Counted from the first letter of the stretch, positions 1 through 8,162 are shown. The stretch is 64,000 nt of DNA from Nocardia vinacea (GCF_035920345.1 NZ_CP109149.1:8680001-8744000); one strand, 5' to 3'. Notes: generated from the letters alone by a model not told the origin. Numbers and translations: made by a program.

Positions 1-2365
1 AGCTTTGTTCGGCTCGAGCCGGAATCGCGCGCTCGTCGAGCGCCGGGGGTTGTGGCAGGCGTCCGAGTACTTCATTGGATTCCAGTGCGTGCCAGGGTAA
101 TAGGGGCGCAATGGTGGTGGGCGGTGCGGACGCGGCAGCTCGAATGCCCTTGCGCGCCCCGGTCATCAGGGCGGTCAGCTGTGCGGCGACCATCGGTGTT
201 GTCCGAGCGCTCCTGGTCGGGGTGACGGCGAGCAGCAACCCACCGAGCGCACACGCCGACAAGGCCAGGGTGCGGCCACGATCGCTGACCTCCCGCGCGG
301 GCGCGACCGTCGCGAGCACACGCTGCACCTGCCCCAGATCCCGGCAGATAGCGTCCGCGGCCCACGGCGGTTCGCAGTGATCGGCAGTGAACAACCCGAG
401 CGCCACATCAGCTCGGGCCAACGCCTTATGCGCGCGCGGGCTCAGTACCGCGACAACCTGCCCGTCCTGCTGCAGGCGCTCGACCAGCTTGCTCATCGAT
501 GTCGTCGCAGAGACGAATTCATCAGCAAGCGAACGCAATTCGATCGCATCCTCATGCGCGACGAGCACCACCCGCAAGCCAGCCCGCCGCGCCGCGGTCA
601 ACACATCATGCGCGCTCGAATCGAGCTCCCGACCGAGCAACACCCGCCCGACCGTGTGGTCCCCATCGCGCAATTCGCGCCAGACCGGCCGAATGGTGGC
701 ACCCCGATCACGAGCCCCAGAGTTCGGATGCACCAGTTGCAGTGACTTGTCCGCTGTTTTCTCTTCGTCCCCCTCAGTTACGGCCTGCTCGTCGCCTGCG
801 GTTGCGGCCGCGCCGTTATCCACGGTTGCGGCTTTCGTCGAGGTCTTCTTATGGCCGTCGGTGGCGGCGCGCTTGTCGCCCTGGGGTCCGGTCGCCCCGT
901 CAGTCCGGGCGGTGGCTTGTTCGTCGCTCTCGGTGGTGGCTCGCTCGTTGCCTCCGGTTGCGGCGTTCTTGTCGCCGGTGGCGGCCGCCTCGTTGCCATC
1001 GGCGGTGGCCTGTTGGTCTCCCCTGGTCGCGGTCTCCCCGTCACCCTCCGATGACCACAGCAATCGTTGGGCTGCGGTCCAGACCTTCCCCGTAGACCAT
1101 TCGTCATCGGCCGACTCGACGTCGAGCACCAGGCGTCGTGAGGTGAGCAGTGCTTCGCCGTCGATTACCAGCGTGGTCAGCCGGTCCAGGCGTCGCCACG
1201 CACCTCGATGCAAGGTCAGTACCCCCGCCCGCGCGAGGACCATGTTGACGCTGGCGGCGTAGGCCTCGCGGGAGGCACGGGCGGCCTTCGGTGCGCCGAG
1301 GCCGAGGGCGTCGGCGGCGTCGCCTGTGCGGCCGAGGCCGACGAGTGCGGCGGTGCCGATCAGCGATCCGGCTGCTGTTTCGTCGCCGACGCGCTCGATC
1401 GGGCCCCGTGGCAGGTCGGTGGGGCGGGTGTAGGGCGGTAGGGGTTCGGTTACGTCGGGGTGTTCGCGGCACACCAGTTCGGACTCCCAGTTGCGCCACT
1501 CCAAACGCTGGGCGATGGCCTCGCCGAGGAGGAAGGTGCGCTGGGCCGTATCGGCCAGCAGATTCGTAAGGCCGTCGGCGGCGTTTTCGCCGAATGCGGT
1601 TCCGATCGCGGTGACGACGGTGAGGGCCATATCGGTGCGGGAGCGTCCGAATCGGGATTCGAGCATTGTGCGCAGTCGTGGTTGGGTGTCGACGAAGGTG
1701 GCCGCCGCCCGCACCGCGCGCGCCGGCCCACCGAACGGCAGCCGCGCGCCGAAAGTGGACACCGCGATGGCGAATACCTCGCTCGCCACCTGAATTCCCG
1801 CCGCCAGCAACGGTTCCCGGTCCTCCGGGTATTCGACGGTGCGACTCCAGTCCACTTCTGCGACATTGTTGTCGGCCTCGATCCCCTCGATGACCTCGAG
1901 CAGTTCCGGCAGTCCGGTCGCGCCTTCGCGCAGCGTGGCAACCACCCGACCGGTCACCGCATTGACATGCGACCACCGCACACCACGCAACTTGCCGAGC
2001 CGCTCGTCCAATGTCCGCGCCAGGGCAGCGCCGCGCTCGGAGCTCAGTCCGCGCACCTCGATCGTCGCCTTGTCCGCACGCAGGGCCACCCGACGGTTGG
2101 CTCGCCGCTCGTGCGGGTCGACCAGATCGAGCAGGTCATCGCCCAGCGGGCTCTCCGGTGTGGGAGCCAATTCGTCGACTCCGGCAGCGGCGGTATCGAC
2201 TGCCGATGCGGCGGCGTCGGCCACGGCTTCCGCCGCATGAAACGGCGCTTCGACGAGTTGTACCCCTAGTCCGACGGCCGTCGATACCCCGCTGCGCACC
2301 ACACCGGTAATCGCCGCCGTCGGTGCCTCGATCCACCACGGTGCCAAACCATCACGCCTACCCAT
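1..2365 (-). CDS. CtpI/CtpH-like giant P-type ATPase, N-terminal 788 codons (partial)
   Basis: An uninterrupted minus-strand frame opens at an ATG at 2365 and runs off the left edge, so no stop is seen. The visible part begins MGRRDGLAPWWIEAPTAAIT and matches what I know of the N-terminal half of mycobacterial CtpI/CtpH, membrane cation-transporting ATPases of about 1500-1600 residues. Around residue 401 the motif DGEALLT sits where a working P-type ATPase has DKTGTLT, so this half looks like a degenerate ATPase copy; near residues 600-680 a P-domain-like stretch (ARRAGLRVVLVAHED, ALARADVALGLF) follows. Residues about 441-537 are a Thr/Ala/Asp/Glu-rich low-complexity insert. The catalytic half would lie beyond the window. 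The transported ion is unknown. It is divergent from the gene at 2631. Confidence 0.8.
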   Translation of the reverse strand, partial: MGRRDGLAPWWIEAPTAAITGVVRSGVSTAVGLGVQLVEAPFHAAEAVADAAASAVDTAAAGVDELAPTPESPLGDDLLDLVDPHERRANRRVALRADKATIEVRGLSSERGAALARTLDERLGKLRGVRWSHVNAVTGRVVATLREGATGLPELLEVIEGIEADNNVAEVDWSRTVEYPEDREPLLAAGIQVASEVFAIAVSTFGARLPFGGPARAVRAAATFVDTQPRLRTMLESRFGRSRTDMALTVVTAIGTAFGENAADGLTNLLADTAQRTFLLGEAIAQRLEWRNWESELVCREHPDVTEPLPPYTRPTDLPRGPIERVGDETAAGSLIGTAALVGLGRTGDAADALGLGAPKAARASREAYAASVNMVLARAGVLTLHRGAWRRLDRLTTLVIDGEALLTSRRLVLDVESADDEWSTGKVWTAAQRLLWSSEGDGETATRGDQQATADGNEAAATGDKNAATGGNERATTESDEQATARTDGATGPQGDKRAATDGHKKTSTKAATVDNGAAATAGDEQAVTEGDEEKTADKSLQLVHPNSGARDRGATIRPVWRELRDGDHTVGRVLLGRELDSSAHDVLTAARRAGLRVVLVAHEDAIELRSLADEFVSATTSMSKLVERLQQDGQVVAVLSPRAHKALARADVALGLFTADHCEPPWAADAICRDLGQVQRVLATVAPAREVSDRGRTLALSACALGGLLLAVTPTRSARTTPMVAAQLTALMTGARKGIRAAASAPPTTIAPLLPWHALESNEVLGRLPQPPALDERAIPARAEQS
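755..1040 (-). repeat. Low-complexity repeat inside the CtpI-like gene
   Basis: The encoded segment, residues about 441-537, is built from imperfect units of 7-10 residues of the type ATxGDEQAT (for example QQATADGNEAA, ERATTESDEQAT, DEQAVTEGDEE). It is strongly acidic and polar and lies between the pseudo-motif DGEALLT and the following P-domain-like segment, so it reads as an extended cytosolic linker. Confidence 0.7.
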
Positions 2366-2630
2366 ATTCGGCAACTACCCGGCATCACCGGGTGCAAACG
2401 GGCACCGAAAGTGGTTGGTGGCTGGGATTTCAGGCACTGCGCCACGGCGCGTACCGGTGCCGGATTGGCCGTGTCGCCAGCGGGTATCCGCCATACATGC
2501 CGACCTTTCGAAAGTGAAGGTCCAAGGGATATGCGGGGCTGCCCGGCACCGTCAATGAGGACGAGGCCCACAATGGCGCGGACCGAGCACGGCCAGCCAC
2601 GCGACGGTCGTCAACACCGGAAAGTGTCAG

Positions 2631-4469
2631 GTGATGCAGGTAGCGGCGGTGCTCACGCGCGGGTCCGAGGGCGGCGGAGCCGCACTCGACCAGGTCGCGG
2701 TGCTGACCGGCACCGCGATCGCCATCGCGGCCGTGCTGGTCGTGGTCGGGTATCTGCACCGCACCCGCCGCATCACGTGGCTGCAAACCGCCGCCGATCG
2801 ACTCGCAGGGCTGAGTAACCGGCCCGGCTGGGTCGCGCTGCCGCTCGCGCTGTTCATCGCCACCATTCTCACCGCGCTGTTCGGCTTCATCTGGGATGTG
2901 AGCCTGCATATCGGGAAGGGCCGCGACGAGGGGCCGCTGGCTAATCCGGCGCACTACTTCATCATGATCGGCCTGTTCTTCCTGTTCATGGCCGGAATGC
3001 TGGCCATCATCCTGCCGCTGGACGAGAAACCGGGTCCGGCCGCGATTCGGATCACCCGCGACTGGTACGCCCCGGTCGGGGGAGTGCTGATGGCGGGTGC
3101 CGGCCTGTACGCCCTCATCGGCTTCCCACTCGACGACATCTGGCACCGACTGTTCGGCCAGGACGTCACCCTGTGGGGGCCGACGCATCTCATGCTGATC
3201 GGCGGCGCGGGGTTGTCGCTGGTCGCGGTGCTGCTGCTGGAATTCGAAGGGCGCCTGGACCGCCCCGATCCGGATCGCACCGACGGTCCGCTGCTGTGGC
3301 TGGTCCGCACCTTCGCCTTCGGTGGTCTGCTGATCGGCCTCTCGGTTTATCAGGTCGAATTCGACTTCGGCGTCGAACAGTTCCGCCTCGTCTTCCAGCC
3401 GCTGCTGATCGCGGCCGCGAGTACGATCGCGCTGATTTCAGCGCGCTACACGCTCGGCCGCGGCGGCGCGTTGGCCGCGGTGGTGTTCGCGATCTTCGTC
3501 CGCACCGTCTTGGCGGTCCTGGTAGGCCCGCTGCTCGATGCGCCACACAATATATTTCCGCTGTATCTCGGTATCGCGCTGATCGTGGAACTGATGGCGC
3601 TGCTGCCCATGTCCAGATCCATATGGTGGGGCGCGTTGACCGGACTGGTCGCGGCCACTCTCGGACTCTGGCTCGAATCACTCTGGGTGGCAAGGATGTT
3701 CGTGGATTCCTGGCCGACCGGTATGTGGCCGGAGCTATTGGTCATGGCGGTGCCGGTGGGGGTCGCGGGCGGTGCGGTCGGCGTGCTGCTCGGCATGGTC
3801 CTGCGGGGCGAAGAGCTCCCGCATGTCGCGATTCGCCGTGGCATCGTCATCGCAGCGGTGCTGATCACCGCAGCCGCCACCGCGAACGGCTTGCGCGTCG
3901 ATGTTCCCGAAAATGCCTCCGCGACAGTTCAGTTGCGTAATGCGGCACCGTCAAGCGGCGGCCGGATGGTCAACGCGGATATCACACTGGCTCCTGAGGA
4001 TTTGGTGGGCGCTGATCCCGAGTGGGTGCAGATTCTGGCCTGGCAAGGCGGCACCGGTTCCTCGAACCCCGGGCGCGGACTGGTGATCGATCAGCTGCGC
4101 CGGGTCGGCGAGGGCCACTATGTGAGCACAAAATCTGTTCCGGCATACGGTAATTGGAAGACAATCCTGCGACTGTATGACGGCCGAATGCTCACCGCTC
4201 TGCCCATCTACATGCCTCATGACCCCGGCATCGACGCCGCCGAAGTTCCGGCACTGGACCAGTTCACGCGCCCCTTCGTCCCCGAAATCACTGTGCTCCA
4301 ACGTGAACGCTCATTCGACCGACCCTCCTGGCTGATCGATGCGGCATCGCTGGTCGTACTCATCTGCTCGTTGGTTCTCATCTGGTCGCTGTCCTGGGGT
4401 GCGGTTCGAATCAACCTCGCGTATCGACGCGATCTGCGCGCGGAATCCTCAGTCGCGCCGGGACGCTGA
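2631..4469 (+). CDS. Polytopic membrane protein of unknown function with extracytoplasmic domain
   Basis: The protein has 612 residues. The start is GTG at 2631 or ATG at 2634, with a weak GGAAAG upstream. Roughly twelve hydrophobic segments fill residues 20-420, including HYFIMIGLFFLFMAGMLAII. A soluble region of about 130 residues follows (430-560), with a beta-rich pattern (RMVNADITL, WKTILRLYDGRM) that loosely resembles FixH/YtkA-type Ig-like domains. One last membrane helix ends in a basic tail. Charged residues lie near membrane borders in the first half (WDVSLHIGKGRDEG; PLDDIWHRLFG). I do not recognise a named family. It is divergent from the CtpI-like gene, and a role in metal or redox homeostasis is only a guess from that neighbour and the YtkA-like fold. 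Confidence 0.8.
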   Translation: MMQVAAVLTRGSEGGGAALDQVAVLTGTAIAIAAVLVVVGYLHRTRRITWLQTAADRLAGLSNRPGWVALPLALFIATILTALFGFIWDVSLHIGKGRDEGPLANPAHYFIMIGLFFLFMAGMLAIILPLDEKPGPAAIRITRDWYAPVGGVLMAGAGLYALIGFPLDDIWHRLFGQDVTLWGPTHLMLIGGAGLSLVAVLLLEFEGRLDRPDPDRTDGPLLWLVRTFAFGGLLIGLSVYQVEFDFGVEQFRLVFQPLLIAAASTIALISARYTLGRGGALAAVVFAIFVRTVLAVLVGPLLDAPHNIFPLYLGIALIVELMALLPMSRSIWWGALTGLVAATLGLWLESLWVARMFVDSWPTGMWPELLVMAVPVGVAGGAVGVLLGMVLRGEELPHVAIRRGIVIAAVLITAAATANGLRVDVPENASATVQLRNAAPSSGGRMVNADITLAPEDLVGADPEWVQILAWQGGTGSSNPGRGLVIDQLRRVGEGHYVSTKSVPAYGNWKTILRLYDGRMLTALPIYMPHDPGIDAAEVPALDQFTRPFVPEITVLQRERSFDRPSWLIDAASLVVLICSLVLIWSLSWGAVRINLAYRRDLRAESSVAPGR

Positions 4470-4524
4470 ACTAGTCGCGGGAAGGCCCCTTAAAACCCAG
4501 GCCAACGCGAGCTAGCCTCGAATC

Positions 4525-4800
4525 ATGTGCCGAAATATCACTGCCCTGCGTGGGCTGGAGCCCGCCGCCACCCCGGAAGAAGTGCATGCTGCGGCATTGC
4601 AGTACGTCCGCAAGGTTGGCGGGCTGTCCAGCATTTCCGCAGCTACGCGCCCTGCGGTCGATGCCGCGGTCGCCGATATCGCGGCCGCGACCATGCGGCT
4701 GCTCGAACAACTGCCCGAGCGGAAGGTTCCGCCCAAGAACGTGCCGCCGCTGCGGCGGCCCGAGGTGCAGGCGCGCATCCACGCGCATTCGCACGACTGA
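4525..4800 (+). CDS. DUF2277-family small protein
   Basis: This 91-residue protein starts MCRNITALRGLEPAATPEEV, the characteristic opening of DUF2277 proteins: a Cys at position 2 followed by an N-(I/L)-x-x-L-x-G-xEP pattern. The rest is an alpha-helical bundle (YVRKVGGLSS, MRLLEQLPER) ending in a basic, His-rich tail. No catalytic role is established for the family to my knowledge. The gene lies 55 bp after the preceding membrane-protein gene and about 70 bp before the clpP pair, from which it is separated by the candidate operator at 4803-4830, so it is probably not part of that operon. Confidence 0.8.
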   Translation: MCRNITALRGLEPAATPEEVHAAALQYVRKVGGLSSISAATRPAVDAAVADIAAATMRLLEQLPERKVPPKNVPPLRRPEVQARIHAHSHD

Positions 4801-4802
4801 CG

Positions 4803-4830
4803 CTGCTGTGAGCAGATCTGCTGTGGGCAG
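4803..4830 (+). promoter_or_regulatory. Tandem PopR-like operator upstream of the clpP pair
   Basis: Two 13-bp elements, CTGCTGTGAGCAG (4803-4815) and CTGCTGTGGGCAG (4818-4830), differ at one position and are offset by 15 bp. Each is an interrupted palindrome CTGCT-N3-RGCAG. From memory, the Streptomyces PopR target upstream of clpP3-clpP4 is TCTGCC-N3-GGCAGA. The second element with its 5' T matches 10 of 12 specified bases and the first 9 of 12. They lie 43-70 bp before the clpP start, a suitable place for an activator. Confidence 0.55.
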
Positions 4831-4872
4831 CGTGGCGAGATTTTTCGCATAGGCGCGCGGCACGGTGGAGTC

Positions 4873-5478
4873 ATGGCTCACGATGACAAGACACCGTTGT
4901 TCAGTTGGCGCGCCAGGGAGCAGCTGCTCAGCAGGCGGATTCTGGTGCTGGACGGCCCGCTCGACGACGATAACGGGACGCTGCTGATGACGCAGCTGCT
5001 CACCTTGGCGGCCGAGGACGCCGATTCGGGGATCTCATTGTGGATCCATTCCCCGGGCGGTTCGGTTCCGGCAATGCTCGCCATTCGCGATGTGATGCGG
5101 CTGGTGCCGTGCGAGGTCTCTACCCTTGCACTCGGATTGGCCTGCAGCGCAGGGCAATTCCTTTTATCCGCCGGTACCCCGGGGCGACGGTTCGCTCTGC
5201 CGCACGCCAGGGTGCTGATGCATCAGGGCTCGGCCGGAATCGGTGGTAGTGCCGTCGACGTCGAGGTGCAGGCCGATGACCTGCGCTACACCGTGGAGAC
5301 GGTGCTCGGCATTATCGCGGGGGACACCGGCCAGCCGTACGACCGCATCTACGAGGATTCGCTGCACGACCGCTGGTTCAGCGCGGCACAGGCCAAGGAG
5401 TACGGCTTCATCGACCACATCGTCGGCTCGTTCGGGGAAATCGTGCCCCAGCGCCAGCGGATCGGAATTTCGGCATGA
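4873..5478 (+). CDS. ClpP-family protease subunit with intact catalytic triad (ClpP3-like)
   Basis: This 201-residue protein is a cytosolic serine peptidase of the ClpP (S14) family, forming the proteolytic barrel that works with Clp ATPases. The triad is visible as Ser92 (GLACSAGQ), His117 (VLMHQG) and Asp162 (YEDSLHDRWF); HSPGGSV at 59-65 is the oxyanion/handle glycine loop. The start ATG is preceded by GGTGGAG. Its stop overlaps the start of the second clpP gene (ATGA), so the two subunits are probably co-translated and form a mixed barrel. A PopR/ClgR-like gene lies just beyond, which resembles the clpP3-clpP4-popR locus of Streptomyces rather than the housekeeping clpP1-clpP2. Confidence 0.9.
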   Translation: MAHDDKTPLFSWRAREQLLSRRILVLDGPLDDDNGTLLMTQLLTLAAEDADSGISLWIHSPGGSVPAMLAIRDVMRLVPCEVSTLALGLACSAGQFLLSAGTPGRRFALPHARVLMHQGSAGIGGSAVDVEVQADDLRYTVETVLGIIAGDTGQPYDRIYEDSLHDRWFSAAQAKEYGFIDHIVGSFGEIVPQRQRIGISA

Positions 5479-6068
5479 CCTACACCATTCCCAATGTGAT
5501 CGCCCAGCATCCGCGCGGTGGCGAGCGGATCACCGATATCTACTCCCACCTGCTCGCCGAGCGGATCGTCTACCTCGGCACCCCGATCGACTCCGGCGTC
5601 GCCAACGCGCTCATCGCACAGCTGCTGCACCTGGAGTCGGAGAGTCCGGAGCAGGAGATCAATCTGTACATCAACTGCGAGGGCGGCGATCTGTCCGCAA
5701 TGCTCGCGGTGTACGACACCATGCAATTCATCAAGGCCCCGGTGGCGACCACCTGCGTCGGCCAGGCCATCGCGGTCGGCGCGGTACTGCTGGCCGGTGG
5801 CGAACCCGGTCGCCGCTCCTTGCTGCCGCACGCCCGGGTCGTCCTGCATCAGCCCGCTGCCCGCGGTCAGGGCGCGATTCCCGATCTGATCCTGCAGGCC
5901 GACGAGCTGGTGCGGATGCGCGCGGAAATCGAGTCGATCCTGTCGCGGCACACCGGTCAACCAGCCGAGCGGCTACGTCACGACACCGACCGCGACCGCG
6001 TCTTCACCGCACAGGCGGCCGTCGACTACGGCCTGGTCGACAACGTGCTGGGTGCCCGCGCCGCCTGA
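5475..6068 (+). CDS. ClpP-family subunit lacking the catalytic serine (ClpR-like, ClpP4-like)
   Basis: This 197-residue ClpP paralogue overlaps the upstream clpP gene by 4 nt. The fold markers are present: INCEGGD (66-72) in the glycine loop, HARVVLHQP with His125, and RHDTDRDRVFTAQ with Asp170. The nucleophile elbow, however, reads GQAIAVGA (96-103) where active ClpP has GQAASMGA, so position 100 is Ala instead of Ser. His and Asp are kept but the subunit should be proteolytically silent. It probably contributes structure or docking surface in a hetero-oligomer with the active subunit at 4873, as ClpR does in cyanobacteria and plastids. Confidence 0.9.
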   Translation: MTYTIPNVIAQHPRGGERITDIYSHLLAERIVYLGTPIDSGVANALIAQLLHLESESPEQEINLYINCEGGDLSAMLAVYDTMQFIKAPVATTCVGQAIAVGAVLLAGGEPGRRSLLPHARVVLHQPAARGQGAIPDLILQADELVRMRAEIESILSRHTGQPAERLRHDTDRDRVFTAQAAVDYGLVDNVLGARAA

Positions 6069-6086
6069 CCGCCGCGCCAGCGCGTA

Positions 6087-6126
6087 GTCGAATGGTGGTC
6101 GTCGGAGTTTCGAGCCACCATTCGAC
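6087..6126. terminator. Bidirectional hairpin between convergent clpP pair and regulator
   Basis: GTCGAATGGTGG (6087-6098) and CCACCATTCGAC (6115-6126) form a perfect 12-bp stem with a 16-nt loop, placed between the end of the second clpP gene (6068) and the end of the convergent regulator (6144). There is no clear U-tract, but position and symmetry fit a shared terminator. Confidence 0.7.
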
Positions 6127-6143
6127 AGCGCTCGGCGCGCTGG

Positions 6144-6506
6144 TCAGGCGGCGAGTGCCATGAGGTTGGGGACAGCGCTTGCTTGCGGCGCGGCCTGCCG
6201 GGCGAAGGCGAGCCGACGTTGAGCGCGCAATTCGTCGGCCACCTGCTCGGTGAGGCCGAACAGGGTGGTGCCGAGCGCACCGGCCAGCGCCGCGATCATC
6301 TCGCTCGACGGTTCTTTACGGCCGCGCTCCACCTCGGACAGATACTGCGGCGATATGCCCGCGCGACCGGCGGTTTCGACGAGGGTCTCGCGTTGCTCCT
6401 GCCGCAGCGTGCGCAGCCGTTCGCCGAGTACCTCGCGCCACAGCGGTTCCTCGGTGTGTCGAGGTCGGTCGTCGCGTCCGCCCTGGATCGAGTGCAGCTC
6501 GGTCAT
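6144..6506 (-). CDS. PopR/ClgR-like XRE-family activator with SsrA-like C-terminus
   Basis: This 120-residue DNA-binding protein has a Cro/CI-type helix-turn-helix: TLVETAGRAGISPQYLSEVE followed by RGRKEPSSE, the signature shared by actinobacterial ClgR and PopR, which activate clp genes. It ends NLMALAA, closely resembling the SsrA degradation tag terminus (ALAA). In Streptomyces such Ala-Ala tails make PopR and ClgR substrates of ClpP, giving feedback control. It is convergent with the clpP pair, and its likely binding sites are the tandem elements at 4803-4830. Assignment to PopR rather than ClgR rests on the adjacent clpP3/clpP4-like pair. Confidence 0.85.
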   Translation of the reverse strand: MTELHSIQGGRDDRPRHTEEPLWREVLGERLRTLRQEQRETLVETAGRAGISPQYLSEVERGRKEPSSEMIAALAGALGTTLFGLTEQVADELRAQRRLAFARQAAPQASAVPNLMALAA

Positions 6507-6572
6507 AGGGAGAGCCTACGACCGCGGCCGCTGATCCGGTCGGGCATTACGCTGTGGGCGGACAAACCGACG

Positions 6573-6604
6573 AAGGCCCCATGTCCAACGGACACAGGGC
6601 CTTT
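6573..6604 (-). terminator. Strong hairpin terminator after the small secreted protein gene
   Basis: AAGGCCC (6573-6579) pairs with GGGCCTT (6597-6603), and inside it TGTCC (6582-6586) pairs with GGACA (6590-6594). It lies 16 bp past the stop of the minus-strand gene at 6620 and ahead of the regulator promoter, so it insulates the two. Confidence 0.8.
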
Positions 6605-6619
6605 CGCATCGAGTCGAGA

Positions 6620-6862
6620 TCAGGGCAGCGGAATCCACTGGCCGAAGAACCAGAAGCCGTGGCCCTGGGGCTGCTGATCATGCCGCTGCTGGTCCTGACG
6701 CTGATCCCCGCGCTGCTGATCGTGGCCCTGCTGTTGCTGCTCGATACCCGGACGCTGATCCTGCCCCGGAGCGGCGCTCGCCACACCCGCGCCAACGCCC
6801 AGCAGGCCGACCAGCACACCGCCCGCGATCGCACCCTTCGCCAGCTTCGACTTGATCTTCAT
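6620..6862 (-). CDS. Small secreted Gln/Asp/His-rich protein
   Basis: An 80-residue precursor. I place the start at the ATG at 6862 because AGGAGG lies 8 nt upstream and because residues 1-32 then form a textbook Sec signal: basic MKIKSKLAKG, hydrophobic GGVLVGLLGVGAGVA, and an ASA-A cleavage site. The mature part of about 48 residues is Gln, Asp and His rich (QQQQGHDQQRGDQRQDQQRH) and ends in the aromatic tail GFWFFGQWIPLP. Small secreted proteins of this style are common in Nocardia; function is unknown. It has its own terminator. Confidence 0.75.
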   Translation of the reverse strand: MKIKSKLAKGAIAGGVLVGLLGVGAGVASAAPGQDQRPGIEQQQQGHDQQRGDQRQDQQRHDQQPQGHGFWFFGQWIPLP

Positions 6863-7072
6863 CCACGTTCCTCCTGTTGTCGGGTCTCCATCCGAGACCG
6901 TCGACCCGTTCGATCCGGACCGACAAGACAATCTTGGAATCGCAAGATTTGCGCACCCTAGCCCGTGGCTGTGAGTTAGCTGGGACCCATCCGCACTTAC
7001 TGCGCGAGCTGTTCGCAGACGCGATAGGTGGTCATGATGTTGAGGCGATGCAGGTTTGTTTAACCTGAGCCA

Positions 7073-7260
7073 ATGACCGTGACCCCGCCACGTCGCGTCG
7101 GCCGCCCGCGCAAGGACGAGGCAGGCGACACCCGTGCGTTGCTGACGATTGGTCTACCTGCACGGCCGGCGCCGCCCGCGCCGAAGGCCGTCGCCGCGCC
7201 CACGATCACCTGGTCTTCTTCCTCGGCGCAGTGCTGCGCGACTAACGATGACCTCCCTCG
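7073..7260 (+). pseudogene. Relic of a TetR-family regulator (N- and C-terminal ends only)
   Basis: ATG at 7073 opens MTVTPPRRVGRPRKDEAGD followed by TRALL, a typical TetR/AcrR N-terminus just before the first helix. The frame then loses all TetR character. In another frame the last stretch reads AHDHLVFFLGAVLRD and stops, which looks like the C-terminal helix of the same family. The simplest reading is an internal deletion of about 150 codons with loss of frame. It precedes the dehydrogenase at 7314, which it may once have regulated. A small unrelated ORF cannot be excluded. Confidence 0.5.
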
Positions 7261-7313
7261 ACGACACCCATGACATCCGGGGCGGACTGTGCCCCGAAGG
7301 AAGGAGATAGCAA

Positions 7314-8162
7314 ATGGCCATCCGCAAGGTGACCGTCCTCGGAACTGGGGTACTGGGATCGCAGATCGCATTCCAGACCGCATTCCACGGATTCGATGTC
7401 ACCGCCTACGACATCAGCGACGAGGCCATCGCCGGTGCTCGCGACCGTTTCGCCAAGCTCGCGGCGACCTATCGCATCGAAGTGCCGGGCGGTGATAGCA
7501 AGGCCGAGAAGACCGAGGCGGGCATTGTCCTGACCACGGATCTGGCCGCGGCGGTGCAGGATGCCGACCTCGTGATCGAGGCGGTGCCGGAGGTGCTCAC
7601 CATCAAGGAGCAGACCTACCGGCAGCTGGGCGAACTCGCGCCGGCGAAGACGATCTTCGCCACCAATTCGTCCACCCTGCTGCCCAGCGATATCAAGGAC
7701 TACACCGGCCGCCCCGACAAATTCCTCGCACTGCACTTCGCGAATCTGGTGTGGCGGTACAACACCGCCGAGGTGATGGGCACGCCCGAGACCGATCCGC
7801 AGGTCTTTCGGGCGGTCGTCGAGTTCGCCGTCGGGATCGGCATGGAGCCGATCGAATTGCACAAGGAGAAGGCGGGTTACGTCCTCAATTCACTGCTCGT
7901 GCCGCTGCTCAACGCGGCCATGGCGCTCGGCGCGGGCGGATTCGCCGAACCGGAGGCGGTCGACAAAACCTGGCGGATCGGCACCGGCGCACCGGTCGGC
8001 CCATTCCAGATGCTCGACGTCATCGGCCTGACCACCCCCTACAACATCCTGGTCAACAGTGCGGAGGGGCAGGAACTCGCGACCTGGCTCAAGACCAACT
8101 ACATCGATAAGGGCAAGCTCGGCATCGCCACCGGGGAGGGTTTCTACAAGTACTCCGAATAG
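7314..8162 (+). CDS. 3-hydroxyacyl-CoA (3-hydroxybutyryl-CoA) dehydrogenase-like protein
   Basis: This 282-residue cytosolic NAD-dependent dehydrogenase probably oxidises L-3-hydroxyacyl-CoA to 3-oxoacyl-CoA. The N-terminal Rossmann domain shows GTGVLG (10-15) and an Asp33 acceptor for the adenine ribose (AYDIS). IEAVPE (88-93), TNSST (117-121), His141 in ALHFANLVW and Glu153 in TAEVMG correspond to the usual active-site segments. The C-terminal all-helical domain carries AGYVLNSLL and GTGAPVGPFQMLD. HFANLVW differs from the more usual HFFNP, so substrate range may differ. AAGGAGATAG precedes the ATG. It stands alone, so its pathway is not evident. Confidence 0.88.
   Translation: MAIRKVTVLGTGVLGSQIAFQTAFHGFDVTAYDISDEAIAGARDRFAKLAATYRIEVPGGDSKAEKTEAGIVLTTDLAAAVQDADLVIEAVPEVLTIKEQTYRQLGELAPAKTIFATNSSTLLPSDIKDYTGRPDKFLALHFANLVWRYNTAEVMGTPETDPQVFRAVVEFAVGIGMEPIELHKEKAGYVLNSLLVPLLNAAMALGAGGFAEPEAVDKTWRIGTGAPVGPFQMLDVIGLTTPYNILVNSAEGQELATWLKTNYIDKGKLGIATGEGFYKYSE

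Noticed and set aside
387..2310. Several long plus-strand ORFs (for example 387-1262 and 1460-2269)
   Set aside because: They are antisense shadows of the minus-strand CtpI-like gene: Arg/Ser/His-rich, no recognisable domain, while the minus frame is continuous for 788 codons with family-like sequence.
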